Source: Salinispora tropica CNB-440
Lineage (GTDB): Bacteria > Actinomycetota > Actinomycetes > Mycobacteriales > Micromonosporaceae
NCBI RefSeq assembly: GCF_000016425.1
Contig: NC_009380.1
Coordinates: forward strand, 5,026,144 to 5,090,143
Length of the DNA: 64,000 bases
Reading direction: 5' to 3'
The notes beneath the pieces are model-generated. The model worked only from the letters and a program-made list of their open reading frames with translations. It was not told the DNA's origin and did no database searches. Positions 1 through 6,586 of the stretch are shown piece by piece. Position 1 is the first letter of the stretch, and each line of letters opens with the position of its first letter. The translations under genes and the position numbers were made by a program.

Positions 1-299
1 GCGTCGATGACAACCGCCTCACCGTCCGTGACCATCTCGGCTACCGCCGCGGCGATTCGTTGTTTGACCTCCACGCCGTCGTTCGCACGAAGCGCGAACG
101 GGGGTTCCTCGCCGCGCAGCAGCACGCTTCTGGCCCCACCCCGGTAGCGCTCAAGGAGGCCCTGCTCGGCCAGGAGCTCCAGGTCTCGGCGGACGGTCAT
201 CTCCGACGTGCCCGTTCGTTCCGCCAGTTCCGCCACGCTGAGCTGACCGGCCCGGCGTACGGCATCAGTGATCTGTCGGTGTCGGTCTACGCTCATCAT
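1..299 (-). CDS. DeoR-family transcriptional regulator (partial, C-terminus outside window)
   Basis: Reading leftward from an ATG-ATG pair at 294-299, the frame encodes an N-terminal DeoR helix-turn-helix: MMSVDRHRQI, then a helix with SVAELAERTG, then the recognition part TSEMTVRRDLELL and the usual ERYRGGA wing. DeoR proteins normally continue with a sugar-phosphate-sensing domain of about 150 residues, which lies off the left edge. It is divergent from the MFS gene at 351 with a 51-base gap containing an inverted repeat, so it probably controls that transporter. The effector is unknown. Confidence 0.85.
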   Translation of the reverse strand, partial: MMSVDRHRQITDAVRRAGQLSVAELAERTGTSEMTVRRDLELLAEQGLLERYRGGARSVLLRGEEPPFALRANDGVEVKQRIAAAVAEMVTDGEAVVID

Positions 300-321
300 C
301 CGCCTATTGAACACTACGTAC

Positions 322-343
322 GTTCGAATTTCGAGATTCGAAC
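322..343. promoter_or_regulatory. Inverted repeat, candidate DeoR operator
   Basis: GTTCGAAT (322-329) and ATTCGAAC (336-343) are exact inverted copies separated by 6 bases, in the gap between the divergent DeoR and MFS genes. Related TGTTCG and TGTTTGAAC motifs follow at the MFS start. Position and symmetry suggest the operator of the adjacent DeoR regulator. This is inferred, not demonstrated. Confidence 0.5.
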
Positions 344-350
344 ACAAATA

Positions 351-1610
351 ATGTTTGCTATGTTCGCTGCCATGTTTGAACCTCTGCGGGCGGCGCGGCT
401 GGCCACCTTCACCTACTTCACCCTCAACGGCTTCGTCCTGGGGGCCTGGATCGTCCACATCCCCGCCGTCGAACACCGAGCCGACATCAGCCACGCCACG
501 CTCGGCTGGCTCCTGCTGCTCCTCGGTGCTGGCGCCTTCGCCGGGATGCACGTCGTGGGGCCGCTCACCGATCGCTTCGGCGCTCGTCGGGTTGTCCCGC
601 TGAGTGCGGTGCTGTGCAGCACGACGCTCGTCCTACCCGCGTTCGCCGAAAGCGCCGGGACGCTGGGCCTGGCACTACTGGTCTTCGGCATCGGCAACGG
701 CAGCCTGGACGTCAGCATGAACACCCACGCGGTTCAGGTCGAAGCCGGATACAAACGCCCGGTTATGTCCGCTTTTCACGCTATGTTCTCCGTCGGCGGC
801 GTCCTCGCCGCACTGGTCGGCGCCCGGACCCTCAGCTGGGGCTGGAGCCCGACAACCACGCTGACCATGGTCAGCCTCCTCGGCCTGACGGTCACCGCGG
901 TCGTCGCACCCGCGCTACTGCCGCGGTTGGCGACCACCCGTACGCCAACCCCCGCCAGTGCCACCAAGAGCCGCCGGGCCAGCATCTCCCCGCGCATCTG
1001 GGCACTCGCCGGACTCGCGCTGATCCTGATGCTCACCGAGGGCGTCGCCAACGACTGGAGTGCACTGGCCATGCGCGATGCGCTCGACGCGCCCGCCGCC
1101 ACCGCCGCGCTCGCCTACGGCGCCTTCGCCACCGCGATGACGGTTGGACGGTTCCTCACCGACGGCATCGCCGCACGCTTCGGCCCGGTAGCAATCGTCC
1201 GCTACGGCTGCGCGCTGGCCGCGCTCGCCCTCACCACCATCGCGCTCGCACCATCCATCTCACTCGCTCTCGTCGGATGGGCGCTACTCGGAGTCGGTCT
1301 GTCCGGCGCCGTCCCGCAGCTCTTCAGCGCGGCCGGCCACACCGACCCCGACGCCGCCGGCACCAACGTCTCCCGCGTCGCGGGCCTCGGCTACCTGGGC
1401 ATGCTCAGCGGGCCCGCCATCATCGGGCCCCTCACCCAGCTCATGCCCCTGAACTACACGTTCATCCTGCCTGCGTTCCTCTGCCTGGTCGCCGCCCTCA
1501 CGGCCCACATCCTTCGCCCCCGGGAGGAAGCGCCGCGGCTCGAGGTCAAGGTTCCGCAGCCGGTCACCGCACGATCAGCAGAGACTGGGCACGGGGCAGA
1601 GCAGGACTGA
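351..1610 (+). CDS. MFS transporter
   Basis: About 419 residues, the usual size of a 12-helix major facilitator. The loop 2-3 signature motif A is visible as GPLTDRFGARR, followed by alternating hydrophobic segments and a basic central loop around residues 200-220. Three in-frame ATGs lie at 351, 360 and 372. I chose 351; the frame stays open further upstream, but that part is antisense to the DeoR gene. The fold resembles the FucP/YbjJ-like sugar or drug MFS branch, but the substrate cannot be read from the sequence. Divergence from a DeoR regulator favours a sugar or nucleoside-type substrate. Confidence 0.8.
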   Translation: MFAMFAAMFEPLRAARLATFTYFTLNGFVLGAWIVHIPAVEHRADISHATLGWLLLLLGAGAFAGMHVVGPLTDRFGARRVVPLSAVLCSTTLVLPAFAESAGTLGLALLVFGIGNGSLDVSMNTHAVQVEAGYKRPVMSAFHAMFSVGGVLAALVGARTLSWGWSPTTTLTMVSLLGLTVTAVVAPALLPRLATTRTPTPASATKSRRASISPRIWALAGLALILMLTEGVANDWSALAMRDALDAPAATAALAYGAFATAMTVGRFLTDGIAARFGPVAIVRYGCALAALALTTIALAPSISLALVGWALLGVGLSGAVPQLFSAAGHTDPDAAGTNVSRVAGLGYLGMLSGPAIIGPLTQLMPLNYTFILPAFLCLVAALTAHILRPREEAPRLEVKVPQPVTARSAETGHGAEQD

Positions 1611-1633
1611 GGCTGTTTAGATAGACCTCTAGG

Positions 1634-1662
1634 TTGACAGTCTTCAAATCAGGGCGCAGACT
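1634..1662 (+). promoter_or_regulatory. Putative promoter of the ArsI-like gene
   Basis: TTGACA at 1634-1639 matches the -35 consensus and CAGACT at 1657-1662 is a fair -10 with a 17-base spacer. The element lies about 97 bases upstream of the ArsI-like start. An imperfect palindrome (GCAG...CTGC, around 1656-1671) overlaps the -10 and could bind an ArsR-type repressor, but no arsR is adjacent. Confidence 0.35.
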
Positions 1663-1758
1663 AGAGACTGCTTCGAAAAGCATCTAGACAGCGAGGCCGG
1701 CGTCGTACCCGCCACGCCGACAACCAGAGGACCGCCCGAACCCGCCAGGAGAGAACCC

Positions 1759-2217
1759 ATGTCCCGAGTACAGCTCGCGCTCCGCGTCTCCGACCTCGAA
1801 GGCTCGATCGCCTTCTACTCGAAGCTGTTCGACACCGAGCCGGCCAAGCGCCGCCCCGGCTACGCCAACTTCGCCGTGGCGAACCCACCGCTGAAGCTCG
1901 TACTCCTGGAAGGCGAGCCGGACCAGCCCACCGCGCTGGACCACCTGGGTGTCGAGGTTCCCAGTACCAGTGAGGTAGACGCCGCGACCACGCGACTCGT
2001 CAAGTCCGGTCTGACCACTTCGGAGGAGAAGAACACCGAGTGCTGCTACGCGCTCCAGGACAAGGTCTGGGTACACGGCCCCGGCAACGAGCCGTGGGAG
2101 GTCTACACCGTCAAGGCCGACTCCGACCAACTCCAGAAGGCGACCGAGAGCGCGTGTTGCACCCCGACCGCAGCGAAGGAGCCGGTGGACAGCAGCAACC
2201 GGACGAACTGCTGCTGA
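1759..2217 (+). CDS. ArsI/CadI-like VOC-fold protein (C-As lyase family)
   Basis: A 152-residue vicinal-oxygen-chelate protein with the family's vicinal cysteine pair at C95-C96 (NTECCYALQDKVWV) and conserved H62 and E114. ArsI proteins are dioxygenases that cleave the C-As bond of trivalent methylarsenicals or aromatic arsenicals; CadI is a cadmium-induced relative. Two further CC pairs (C133-C134 and the terminal C151-C152) lie in a polar tail. The first VOC metal position, His in characterised ArsI, is Gln5 here. A good ribosome-binding site (GGAGAGAA) precedes the ATG. There is no ars operon next to it. The family is secure; catalytic activity is not. Confidence 0.8.
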   Translation: MSRVQLALRVSDLEGSIAFYSKLFDTEPAKRRPGYANFAVANPPLKLVLLEGEPDQPTALDHLGVEVPSTSEVDAATTRLVKSGLTTSEEKNTECCYALQDKVWVHGPGNEPWEVYTVKADSDQLQKATESACCTPTAAKEPVDSSNRTNCC

Positions 2218-2239
2218 CCCCAGCGCACAACCAGGCAGC

Positions 2240-2279
2240 GACCGCCGGCGCCCTGGCTCAGGTGACCGCGCCGGCGGTC
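2240..2279. terminator. Intrinsic-type hairpin between convergent genes
   Basis: GACCGCCGGCGC (2240-2251) pairs perfectly with GCGCCGGCGGTC (2268-2279), giving a 12-bp GC stem with a 16-base loop. It sits between the convergent ArsI-like and GNAT genes. No T-tract is present, as is common for actinobacterial terminators. Confidence 0.6.
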
Positions 2280-2306
2280 CTGCTGGGGTGAGTTAGGGTC
2301 GGCGAC

Positions 2307-2891
2307 TCAGTGAGTCGAGTACCGCATGACCCAGGTTGGCAGGGGCTCCACGAAGGTGTCCGTCACCTCCCAGCCGGCACGCCGGTACACCTCGACGTTC
2401 TCGGGGTTGCTGGTTTCCAGGATCGCCGGCAGACCAGCTGCGGCGGCACCCCGCAGCCCAGCCCGCATGACCGCGTGGCCCCATCGGCGTCCGGCGTAGT
2501 CGGGATTGGTGCCCAGAACGCCGAGGTACCAGGAAGGCGCTGTCGGCATCGCCGCGTGCAGCGCACCGCGGAAGGCACGGACCCGGGTCATCACCTCGGC
2601 GGGGAGACAGTCGGCGAGATCACCGCCCGATTCGTCGTTCCCCGCACGAGGTGGCTCCCAGATCGCCACCGACGCTCCGCGCTCGATCGTCCAGATCGTC
2701 TTCTGGTGCACCTGCTTGTCGAAAAAGTGCCCGAAGAAGGCGGCGGCGTACTGAGGATAGGTCGCCTCGCTGGGGAAGAAATACCGCAGGATGGGGTCCT
2801 TCGTGAATGCCTCGACCAGTGAGCTGACGACCCGCCCACGATCTGCCGGCGTGGCAACGGTGATTTCAGGTGCTGTCACAGGTGCTGTCAC
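2307..2891 (-). CDS. GNAT-family N-acetyltransferase
   Basis: Residues run from APEITVATPAD through FTKDPILRYFFP and the acetyl-CoA-binding region NPDYAGRRWGHAVM to the typical end ETSNPENVEVYRRAGWEV. This is the full-length single-domain GNAT pattern seen in many actinobacterial acetyltransferases. The frame is open further upstream, but the homologous part begins near the GTG codons at 2891 and 2879, which lie in a 12-bp direct duplication, so the start is uncertain. The acetyl acceptor is unknown. Confidence 0.75.
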   Translation of the reverse strand: MTAPVTAPEITVATPADRGRVVSSLVEAFTKDPILRYFFPSEATYPQYAAAFFGHFFDKQVHQKTIWTIERGASVAIWEPPRAGNDESGGDLADCLPAEVMTRVRAFRGALHAAMPTAPSWYLGVLGTNPDYAGRRWGHAVMRAGLRGAAAAGLPAILETSNPENVEVYRRAGWEVTDTFVEPLPTWVMRYSTH

Positions 2892-3419
2892 AGGATGAAA
2901 TCTACCGCAAACGCCTCTCCGGCCCGATGAAACGGGCACAACACATCGACGATCCTCATAGTGATACGTGAGGCCACCCAGGGGCGGCCGACGGCGAGCC
3001 ATTCGGGAAGGTCCTGGGGCGGGGTTTTGTACCGGTTCAGGGTGCCCATGCTGGTCGAGCTGTCCTGGAATACCAGCCCCCACGGACCTGCGTTGATGCC
3101 CATATCCCTACCAAAGCCGACCCACTTGCCGGTCATGTGGCGACGATGACGCTGCCGTTCAGGGTGAGGTCCAGCGATAACGACGATGCGGCGGAGTTTG
3201 GGAGGCTGCGCGCAGTCAGCCGGTCGCTGTACGGCAACAGCACCATGTCGTGCGCCCTGTGCAGGACTCGCCCCGGCCGCTCGAGTAGTAGTGGTAGCGG
3301 CTGAGCCACACGCCTACGTAGGAGCCATGCGGAGCGCCCGGGGCGAACCGTCGGGTCGTGACGGCGCTCACAAGCCGCATGTTGGCGTCGTACGGTTCTC
3401 CGGCGCGGTGGCCGGCCAC
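2888..3419 (-). pseudogene. Remnant of a Streptomyces-type XRE regulator C-terminal domain
   Basis: Three minus-strand pieces in shifting frames are collinear with the C-terminal sensor-like domain found on a group of actinobacterial XRE regulators: HGSYVGVWLSRYHYYSSGRG (near 3280-3340), then VLLPYSDRLTARSLPNSA continuing to LTLNGSVIVAT and a stop (3133-3252), then MTGKWVGFGRDM with NAGPWGLVFQDSSTS (from 3136 down). Frameshifts separate the pieces, a stretch between the second and third is deleted, and the N-terminal HTH is missing. The family match is from memory of this domain's wording. The disrupted collinearity itself is visible in the sequence. Confidence 0.55.
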
Positions 3420-3785
3420 CTGTAGGGCATGGCGAAGTCGTCCTGACGGGCGGACGACCTAGCCGCTGACGTACGAGGCTGTGGCGTACCTCTTGGCTGC
3501 CGCTGGACTGGCGCCGGTGCCTGGCTACGCGCCATCAGCACCGACGCATCGACAGCAGTCAGCGCATACCAGAAGTGACGCACTCTTCGGCCTCTGCCTC
3601 ATTCCGACGTGGAACTCCGACTGCCGGAGTTCGACCCAGGCTCACTGCGGTCCCGCCGAGGGATTCCACTCGTACGCCGGCGGGGCGTAACGCACCAAGC
3701 GAAATACGACAGAATGGTTGGTGTCGGGTTCCCAGATATCGGGCCGGTGCGGTGCGGGCACGCAGATAGTTTTAAGATCATCTTG
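3420..3785. other. Intergenic region without a convincing gene; leaderless promoter at its end
   Basis: No frame here shows a recognisable protein or a good start. A short minus-strand frame near 3642-3780 (containing RPDIWEPDTNHSVVFRLVRY) might be another gene fragment. A -10-like TAAGAT at 3773-3778 lies 7 bases before the ATG at 3786, where a Shine-Dalgarno sequence is absent, suggesting leaderless transcription of the next gene. Confidence 0.4.
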
Positions 3786-4262
3786 ATGAACACAGAACCT
3801 ATCAGCGTCGACGGCGTAGCCGGCCCGATTGTCGTGACGACCAACGCATTCCGGGCCCGCCCTGTCGTCACCGTTAGCGGAGTTCCAGCCCCCCAGACCG
3901 GCGGACACCAGTACGCGTTGCCGGCCGCAGGCGGTGGTGCGGTTGAAGCCACTGTACGCAGTGCGTTCGCCGACCCTTACCCGACGGTGGAGGTCAACGG
4001 TGTACAGCATCGGACCGGGCCCTCGATACCGGTTGCCCTGCGAGTCTTGACCCTGCTGCCCATCCTTGTGATGGTCGCCGTCGGTGGCGCCCTCGGTGGA
4101 CTGATCGGAGCGCTGGGCTTCGTGGTGAACGTGGGTGCTGTCACCCGCATCCAGACCCCAACCGCCGTCAAGGCACTGATCATGGTTGGTGTCAGTGCCG
4201 TCGCGTTCGTCCTCTGGCTCGCCATCGCCATCGTGGTTAGTGCAGCATTCGGCCTGAATTAG
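3786..4262 (+). CDS. Small membrane protein of unknown function
   Basis: 158 residues starting MNTEPISVDG. The first 95 residues are soluble and rich in V, T, P and A. Two hydrophobic segments follow: about residues 96-125 (VALRVLTLLPILVMVAVGG into GALGFVVNVG) and residues 133-157 (KALIMVGVSAVAFVLWLAIA). I do not recognise a family. The lack of a ribosome-binding site and the TAAGAT element just upstream suggest a leaderless start. The gene overlaps the tail of a GNAT remnant on the opposite strand. Confidence 0.55.
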   Translation: MNTEPISVDGVAGPIVVTTNAFRARPVVTVSGVPAPQTGGHQYALPAAGGGAVEATVRSAFADPYPTVEVNGVQHRTGPSIPVALRVLTLLPILVMVAVGGALGGLIGALGFVVNVGAVTRIQTPTAVKALIMVGVSAVAFVLWLAIAIVVSAAFGLN

Positions 4263-4445
4263 TTGGGTCCTGCCCCGGCAATCCACACATGTAGGGCGTT
4301 ATCTGGTGACAGCCACTGGTGCGGGTCGACGGGCCAGTTCAGTGGGTAGCGGTCCAGGCGATGCACGTCGGCGAGGACCGAGAGGCGGCGTTGCAGGTCG
4401 GCTGGTTCTCGGTCTCGGATTCTGAATCGCCCATCTGGTCATCAT
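4259..4445 (-). pseudogene. Truncated GNAT acetyltransferase remnant
   Basis: The minus strand encodes FRIRDREPADLQRRL, SVLADVHRLDRYPLNW and PVDPHQWLSPDNALHVWIAG, which is the first beta strand and helix of an actinobacterial GNAT, and then stops at 4259-4261 after about 55 residues of an expected 160. The frame has no proper start: it follows two stop codons, while the likely ATGs (4442-4445) are one base out of frame. So it carries both a frameshift and a C-terminal truncation. It lies directly 3' of tRNA-Phe. Confidence 0.55.
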
Positions 4446-4470
4446 CCTGGCGGGAGGGCAGACAGCAAGA

Positions 4471-4498
4471 TCCCCACCTACGTTTCCGCTGGTGGGGA
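4471..4498. terminator. Hairpin downstream of tRNA-Phe
   Basis: TCCCCACC (4471-4478) and GGTGGGGA (4491-4498) form an 8-bp stem with a 12-base loop, 27 bases beyond the 3' end of the minus-strand tRNA-Phe gene. It may end the tRNA transcript. There is no T-run. Confidence 0.45.
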
Positions 4499-4524
4499 CC
4501 TGAATAGCCCGGCGAAAGGCTATG

Positions 4525-4598
4525 TGGCCAGGGGCGGGGTCGAACCGCCGACCTTCCGATTTTCAGTCGGACGCTCGTACCAACTGAGCTACCTGGCC
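4525..4598 (-). tRNA. tRNA-Phe (GAA)
   Basis: On the minus strand the 74-base gene begins GGCCAGGTAGCTCAG, has the anticodon loop CTGAAAA flanked by TCCGA/TCGGA, the T-loop GGTTCGACCC and the matching acceptor CCTGGCC plus discriminator A. CCA is not encoded. It is the last of three clustered minus-strand tRNA genes. Confidence 0.95.
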
Positions 4599-4662
4599 GT
4601 GCTCGGGCCATGATACCCGCCCGCCGGGGTCGCCGACGCACCGGGTCACATACCCCGATATG

Positions 4663-4694
4663 TCGAAGGCCGCGCGTGCTGGCGCGGCCTTCGA
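4663..4694. terminator. Strong hairpin between tRNA-Asp and tRNA-Phe
   Basis: A perfect 13-bp stem (TCGAAGGCCGCGC at 4663-4675, complement at 4682-4694) with a 6-base loop follows the 3' end of tRNA-Asp on the minus strand, seven bases beyond it. It probably terminates the Glu-Asp transcript, which would leave tRNA-Phe with its own promoter. Confidence 0.75.
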
Positions 4695-4700
4695 CGTTTG

Positions 4701-4774
4701 CGGTCCTGACGGGACTTGAACCCGCGACCTCCGCCTTGACAGGGCGGCGAGCACTCCAACTGCTCCACAGGACC
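4701..4774 (-). tRNA. tRNA-Asp (GTC)
   Basis: Minus strand, 74 bases: acceptor GGTCCTG pairs with CAGGACC plus discriminator G, the anticodon loop is CTGTCAA and the T-arm GCGGGTTCAAGTCCCGT is intact. CCA is not encoded. Confidence 0.95.
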
Positions 4775-4800
4775 TTGCTCCTCCGACCGAGGTCGGACCG

Positions 4801-4873
4801 TGCCCCCAACGGGATTCGAACCCGTGCTACCGCCTTGAAAGGGCGGCGTCCTGGGCCGCTAGACGATGAGGGC
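4801..4873 (-). tRNA. tRNA-Glu (TTC)
   Basis: Minus strand, 73 bases: 5' GCCCTCATCGTCTAGCGG, anticodon loop CTTTCAA, T-arm ACGGGTTCGAATCCCGT and 3' acceptor TGGGGGC with discriminator A. One G-T pair occurs in the acceptor stem. It is the first gene of the tRNA cluster. Confidence 0.95.
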
Positions 4874-5016
4874 GGCCCCGCCATCATTGCACACTCGCAG
4901 TTCTGACGGTCTTGCTCCCATCCGGCCCCGCCGGAGGCTTGGAAAGCATACGTGATGGCCCGCCGCTCAACCAAACCGGTCCCGGTGTTCCCCGCAGGAA
5001 CGGAAACCGCAGGTGT

Positions 5017-5036
5017 AACCCGGCTCCGGCCGGGTT
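5017..5036 (-). terminator. Hairpin ending the carotenoid operon
   Basis: AACCCGGC (5017-5024) and GCCGGGTT (5029-5036) form an 8-bp stem with a tetraloop, 17 bases beyond the stop codon of the MerR-like gene in the direction of transcription. Confidence 0.55.
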
Positions 5037-5052
5037 GGCCCGCTGGCAGCCC

Positions 5053-5997
5053 CTACCCCGCAGCCGACTGGTCCAGCGAGTCGCGTACGGCTGCCGCGAG
5101 CGAGAGCGCCTCGGCGAGGTTGACCGGGCGCACCACCCCGGCGGGGAGGCTGTCCGCCCGCCAGCCTGGTCCGGCCGCGAATACCAGCAGCGGCCGATGC
5201 GGACCCGCGAGCAGGGCGGTGAGCTGTGTGGGATCGGCGGTTCTCCGCGTTTGTGACCACAGCACGACCGCAGCCGGCCCGGTGCGGTTGACCGCCTCCA
5301 GCAGCGCACGTACCGGCACTCGGGCACCGAGCAGCCGGTAGGCGATCCCTGCTTCGGCCAGCGCCGCACCGAGCGCCTCCAGCGGCAGGCTGTGCTGCTC
5401 CTCGTCGGCACAGGAGAGCAGGATGCGGGGTGGCCCATCGGGCGCTCGGGCGCGGACCACCGCGGCGAACGCCTCCGACACACACCGGGACACCAGGTGC
5501 TCGACCTCGATCAGCGTCGCCGTGACGGCGTGCCGTTCACCAAGCCCGGCGAGCACTGGTCGCAGCAGCGTGTCCCAGGTGACGACCACGCCGTCGGTAC
5601 GGATGGCGCGGTCGATCACCTCGTTGATCGCGTTCGAGTCCAGCCGCATGGCGGCCCGGGCCAGGCCCCGGGCGGCCGGGCCGGCCCGGCCCACCGGGAT
5701 TGTCGCGCCGCCACCGTCGCGGGCACCCCGCTTCCCGGGCCGGGGGCTGGGACCGGGTGACACGGCGTCGGGCGCCTGGGCGGCCCAGCGGGCGGCTTCG
5801 GCCGGGGCGACCCCGTTGGCGGTGAGCCGCCGCATGGTCTCCAGGCGGGCGAGGTCGGCCGGAGTGTAGCGGCGGTGGTGCCCGGGGACGTGCTGGCTGG
5901 GCCCCAGCCCGTAACGCTGATGCCAGGTGCGCAGGGTCGTCACCGCGACCCCCAGCCGGCGGGCGACGGCACCCGCGCTCAGCGCCTCATCCGCCAC
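5053..5997 (-). CDS. MerR-family regulator with degenerate B12-binding domain (CarH/LitR-like)
   Basis: From a GTG with GGAG seven bases upstream, 314 residues. Residues 5-70 are a MerR winged helix (LSAGAVARRLGVAVTTLRTW, then HHRRYTPADLARLE). A linker follows, then a four-helix bundle and a Rossmann-like half resembling CarH/LitR photoreceptors, which bind adenosylcobalamin. In those proteins a W-x9-E-H motif and a D-x-H-x-x-G motif hold the cofactor. Here the first reads H156-x9-E166-H167 and the second E200-x-H202-x-x-P205, so the key Trp and Gly are lost while the lower-ligand His remains. As the last gene of the crt operon, overlapping idi by 11 bases, it is the obvious candidate to regulate carotenoid synthesis. 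Whether it still binds B12 is open. ATG 6015 is an alternative start. Confidence 0.8.
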   Translation of the reverse strand: MADEALSAGAVARRLGVAVTTLRTWHQRYGLGPSQHVPGHHRRYTPADLARLETMRRLTANGVAPAEAARWAAQAPDAVSPGPSPRPGKRGARDGGGATIPVGRAGPAARGLARAAMRLDSNAINEVIDRAIRTDGVVVTWDTLLRPVLAGLGERHAVTATLIEVEHLVSRCVSEAFAAVVRARAPDGPPRILLSCADEEQHSLPLEALGAALAEAGIAYRLLGARVPVRALLEAVNRTGPAAVVLWSQTRRTADPTQLTALLAGPHRPLLVFAAGPGWRADSLPAGVVRPVNLAEALSLAAAVRDSLDQSAAG

Positions 5998-6586
5998 CTG
6001 ACCGCTCCGGAGCATTCTCGGCCGCCAGCGTCGACTGGAGCAGGGCGGGCTCACCCGGGTGATACAGCCGGTCGACCACCCCGCCCAACCACGGGGCGTA
6101 CGCGTGCGGGTCGGCGTCGAGCTCCGCCGTCAGTTCGGAGGGGGGCACCCAGCGCAGCTCGGCGACCTCGTCCGGATCCGGGCGCAGCGGCGCGTGGGCC
6201 GGCAGGTCGCCGCGGAGGACGTGGTCGTACTCGAACTCGACCCTGCCGGTGGCCGGGTCCTCGGCGCGGTAGACGTAGACGCCGACCTCGGTCAGCTCGA
6301 CCGGGGCGGCCCCCAACTCCTCTCCGAGCCGGCGGTTGGCGGCGATCGTGAGCGGCTCGCCGGGCAATGGGTGGCCGCAGCAGGTGTTGGCCCAGCGCAG
6401 CGGAAAGCGGGTCTTCACCTCGGCCCGGCGCTGGAGCAGGACCCGGCCATCGGGGTCGACGAGCAGCACCGAGAAGGCGCGGTGCAACCGCCCCGGCGGC
6501 TGGTGCGCGGCGCGCACGGTGGTGTACCCGGTCGCCGTCCCGGCCTCGTCCACCAGCTCGACCAGGTGGGCTTCCCGGCCGGTCAC
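5987..6586 (-). CDS. idi: Isopentenyl-diphosphate delta-isomerase, type 1
   Basis: 199 residues from a GTG overlapping the crtI stop (GTGA). IDI interconverts isopentenyl and dimethylallyl diphosphate, providing the allylic primer for CrtE. The Nudix-fold signature is visible: NTCCGHP at 67-73 with the catalytic Cys, the RRLGEELG helix at 85-92 and EFEYDH at 117-122 with the catalytic Glu. It is the third gene of the crtE-crtI-idi-regulator operon, and its start implies translational coupling to crtI. The cytosolic enzyme uses Mg2+ and Mn2+ in characterised members. Confidence 0.93.
   Translation of the reverse strand: MTGREAHLVELVDEAGTATGYTTVRAAHQPPGRLHRAFSVLLVDPDGRVLLQRRAEVKTRFPLRWANTCCGHPLPGEPLTIAANRRLGEELGAAPVELTEVGVYVYRAEDPATGRVEFEYDHVLRGDLPAHAPLRPDPDEVAELRWVPPSELTAELDADPHAYAPWLGGVVDRLYHPGEPALLQSTLAAENAPERSGGG

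Noticed and set aside
614..1624. Long Arg/His/Pro-rich open frame overlapping the MFS gene
   Set aside because: Shadow frame of a high-GC gene; composition is typical of +1 frame translation and there is no homology.
4339..4974. 211-codon minus-strand frame across the tRNA cluster
   Set aside because: It runs through three tRNA genes and reads as no known protein; the tRNA structures are unambiguous.
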